From Anoplopoma fimbria (lineage: Eukaryota > Chordata > Actinopteri > Perciformes > Anoplopomatidae): a stretch of DNA of 64,000 bases. The notes beneath the pieces were generated by a model. The model searched no databases. It saw only the letters and a program-made list of their open reading frames with translations, and was not told the origin of the DNA. Position 1 is the first letter of the stretch; each line of letters begins with the position of its first letter. The translations under genes were made by a program, and so were the position numbers. Of this stretch, positions 61,070 through 64,000 are shown in pieces. Where the stretch lies: the NCBI RefSeq assembly GCF_027596085.1, contig NC_072458.1:18015884-18079883 (forward strand), read 5' to 3'.

Positions 61070-62399
61070 TTTGAGAGAGCCGCCTCTTGTTTTTCAGTGT
61101 TGTAGCTGTTGACTGCTGCTCTGTTTGTGCCTTATCTGTCCAGGTTTCACGTTTGCCACGGCAACAAAGCAGGTCTTTGTGCGGTCCGGGTTCCCTTCAT
61201 TTTGTCCTGTTGTTCTGTTTCTTCAGTTGATACGGCAGGTGAACCGCAACAACACTGCTCTCCCTATTTTGTGTGACTAAAAAAATAAAAACACTTAGCA
61301 CATAGATGTGTTCACTGGAGGAATGTGTCCTTCAAAAATATTATTGTTAGTTGAAAATCTCCAAATTGTTGACTAAGAAAAACTCTCCAATCATAAGGGA
61401 AATCAGTAAAGGCAAAATGCATGTATTATATTATTCTTCTGCTCTTGCTAATTGGACGCTCCAATGCTAAAACTGCTTTTTCAAATTATTATAATGGCTC
61501 TAGTTTTTGTTTGTGAAATATAGAAGATACCAGAGAAAGTTCATGCAGACTATTTTCTGCTTTCAGCCAATTCATCTCGGAGTCCCTGAGCTGGATCTGT
61601 GGCATGCAGTGTCTGTCTTTTGTGAGACCTCCACAGTACATGATTAAGTTGGACATTTTCAAAAATTGTATAAGAGGTCAAAGTTTTTATTTTACAAAAA
61701 AGAACTAAACCTTTTGCAAGAACTGTGTGTCGTCTAACCCTACAATTATATAAAATGGTGAGTTATACAAATGCACAATAACACATCTGTATGATAGAAT
61801 AAAAGGTACTTTGAAACACTGGGTCCGAAGCTGGAGGGACACAAGATTATTAACAGGATTGAAAAGCAGAAAAAAACCATTCCCTCTTATCTTTATTAGA
61901 TATTATTTTAGGACGTCAGGACAAACAAAATATTGAAAAACAAAATCAGTCTCTGTTCAAATTGGTCACAAGTGTTATGCGACTACTGACGTAGATGGTG
62001 TTTTGCTTTAGGCGGTCACAAGACACTTCAACCACATATTCAAAGTCGTTTTTTGTTTTCTATCATTTTTGGTTAAATTAATGCAGGTTTTTTTTTCTTT
62101 TCAAGCGTTTATCGTGCATCTTTGACATTACATTAAAATTGAAGTTCTCTTTCGACACAAGTCGGTGACTACTCCATGTTTAATTCCCTATAATCGGACA
62201 GGAACATTTTAGTAAAACCTCTTCCTGAACTCTGTCGTCTCTTTCCAGTGAACTGCAGGTGTAAGTAATAGCCCAAACTGGATAAACTGGATAAATATCA
62301 CCCGAACCTCTCCCCCCACCTCCCCCCTTCCTACTCTCCACTCTCCACTACCTCTCCTCCTCATTTTTCTGGAACCCCCCAGGGTCTCCAGTGTCCTCT

Positions 62400-62900
62400 C
62401 CACTTTCCACGGCAGTGATAAGATGTCGACACGATTAAGAGCGAAAGCTAATCCGCCGCTCTGCCTCTCTCTCTCTCTCCCCTCGGCTGTACTGAATGCT
62501 CAGGCAACACAAAGCGCCGCGGCCGAGTCCAAAGAGCCGGACAGCCAGTCGATGGCAGGAACAGAGACAGATAGATAGAGAGGGAGGGAGGGGGGGAGAA
62601 AGAGGAGGAGGCCAGGTGGACAGGGGGTTGGATTGTAGCTAAATAATGAATGGGCGGCACTTTCGTTTTTTAATCTGTAAATGAGAAGGCCTAAGATGGC
62701 GGGGCCATCGCTCTGACACCCTATCCCTGGCCCATTAAGATAACAAGATGTTGGATAATGATCTCGGTTAAGGTGCAGTTTATCAGACCAGGGGGAAGTG
62801 GCCTCGTCTCCCAGGTGGCTGGGCCCATGTCCCCTGATGCCCCAACATTACAGCTCAACATGGCCTTATCTGCGGAATAGAGTGGACAGAGTTCTGGTAT
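62400..62900. promoter_or_regulatory. Candidate conserved noncoding region
   Basis: Dense site-like words (GTCGACACGATTAAGAGC, AAAGCTAATCCGCC, CCATTAAGATAACAAGATG, TTGGATAATGATCTCGG, TGGCCTTATCTGCGG), with GATA/OTX/homeodomain-like cores, and no ORF. The 62560-62610 part is purine-rich simple sequence. Texture only. Confidence 0.3.
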
Positions 62901-64000
62901 GAAGAGCATAGATTAGTATGAAAATAAACACAGTGAACTTTACAGAGAGCCTCAACTAGAGCTGTTCAGTAAACATCAGTTTGATATTGTGGGATATTAT
63001 TTATATTGTTAGTTTTCTGCTCATATGGGTCTGTTTTTTGATTTATATTTATAAAATAAACAGGCACAGACTGTTTTTGGCAAATCCAAATTGATTGAAT
63101 ACTTGAAAAATTAGAAAGGTGCTCTCAGTGGAGTGGAGATCTTTGTCAGGTGTGTCTGCAACGACTACGCTGCATTGCTCCATGCGTCGTAAAAAACACG
63201 TCATTCAAACTGAAAAACAAGAGGCTACGTATGCAGGCAAGCAGCTCAAAGTCGTTGTATAAGACAGCTCATACACTCTTGACAAAAACAAACCCACTGT
63301 TTGCTTGTTAAGCATCAGGCTGAGCTGCGGCGAGCTACAGCAGTGAGTGAACTGGTAGTTCTGTTAGCTGTTAGCAGTTAGCCAAACACAAGGTCCAGAT
63401 CAATAAAAGTAAGCCACACAGCAGCGACCAAGAGGGCAGAGTAGCAGATGTGGGGTTGGATATTCCTCTGAGTAGTGAGTGAGGAGTTAGCATAGAGTCA
63501 ACGGCAGTATGAAACAGGCAATAAAAGGTGTTTTAAGAAAGTGTAGGTCACAGCAACCACAAGAGGTCCTTCAAACAAGCATCCATAACTGTGGACCCAA
63601 AATAATATGCAGTTTGCCGCTCCAGAATGAGATATCCGACGTGGACAGACACATGTGTGCACAATCTCTCACTTACTAACAGACACATGCGACCGATCGT
63701 ACAATCCTCCTGGTGCAGATAATAAAAATATTTAAAATCAAGTCAGTCCGATAAAACATTCCTGCAATAAATGTCGTCTTTGTGAAGGTTAATAACTTCA
63801 GTTCTGTTGAAACTGTTTTGGAAAAGTGTTGATGCTGCTGAACTGTACTGCATTATACAGAGTTATGTCAGGTATTTATCCTCGTTGATATTAATGGGAT
63901 GGACAAAATAAAGGAAACATTTGTCAGTATGTTTGACTTGGAATGGAAAAGATTTAATTTGAACAATTATAGCTTCACATTAGTCTTTTATTTTTACCAC

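Overview
This window is vertebrate, almost certainly teleost, genomic DNA. It has long repeat-rich introns, many (GT)n/(CA)n microsatellites, a teleost-type tRNA-derived SINE, two L2-clade LINE 3' tails with TGTAA-type repeats, and several mid-repetitive families typical of fish. The one gene I can support is the 5' part of retinoic acid receptor beta (rarb) on the + strand. Zebrafish is reported to lack rarb, so the source is probably another teleost lineage, perhaps a percomorph (inference).

The rarb layout is that of the mammalian gene. An upstream leader exon (A1 isoform; coding 8228-8417, probable exon start 8035) is followed by about 32 kb of intron. Next comes the downstream promoter P2 with its own leader exon (A2 isoform; coding 40953-41109). 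After another 12 kb intron lies the first exon shared by both isoforms (53076-53224), which encodes the B region and first half of the DNA-binding domain. Both leader exons end in the same phase and join the shared exon in frame. The exon for the second zinc finger is not in the window; 53225-64000 is intron.

P2 is the best-preserved regulatory part. In about 75 bp it carries a CRE-like TGATGTCA (40280), a consensus DR5 (40296-40312), the classical beta-RARE DR5 (40326-40342) and a TATA-like box (about 40347). This is the order and nearly the spacing I remember for human RARB2, and it is the autoregulatory device by which retinoic acid induces its own receptor. The 574-nt leader holds at least seven upstream ORFs. 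One is poly-Glu coding and runs 31 nt past the rarb AUG. Just upstream of P2 is a three-copy tandem array of about 505-bp units (38624-40143), grown partly out of an L2-tail element. A sister copy of that element lies about 100 bp upstream of the A1 exon.

Beyond the promoter, the introns hold two further exact DR5 motifs (15321-15337 and 22837-22853) in repeat-poor sequence, and a small cluster of DR5/DR1-like sites after the zinc-finger exon (54377-54730). Exact DR5s of this consensus should occur about 0.1 times in 64 kb by chance, so these are reasonable retinoic-acid enhancer candidates. The remaining sequence is simple repeats, decayed transposable elements and unannotated intron, some of it looking like candidate conserved noncoding sequence. 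I see no other protein-coding gene, no true RNA gene, and nothing I would call a new biological system.
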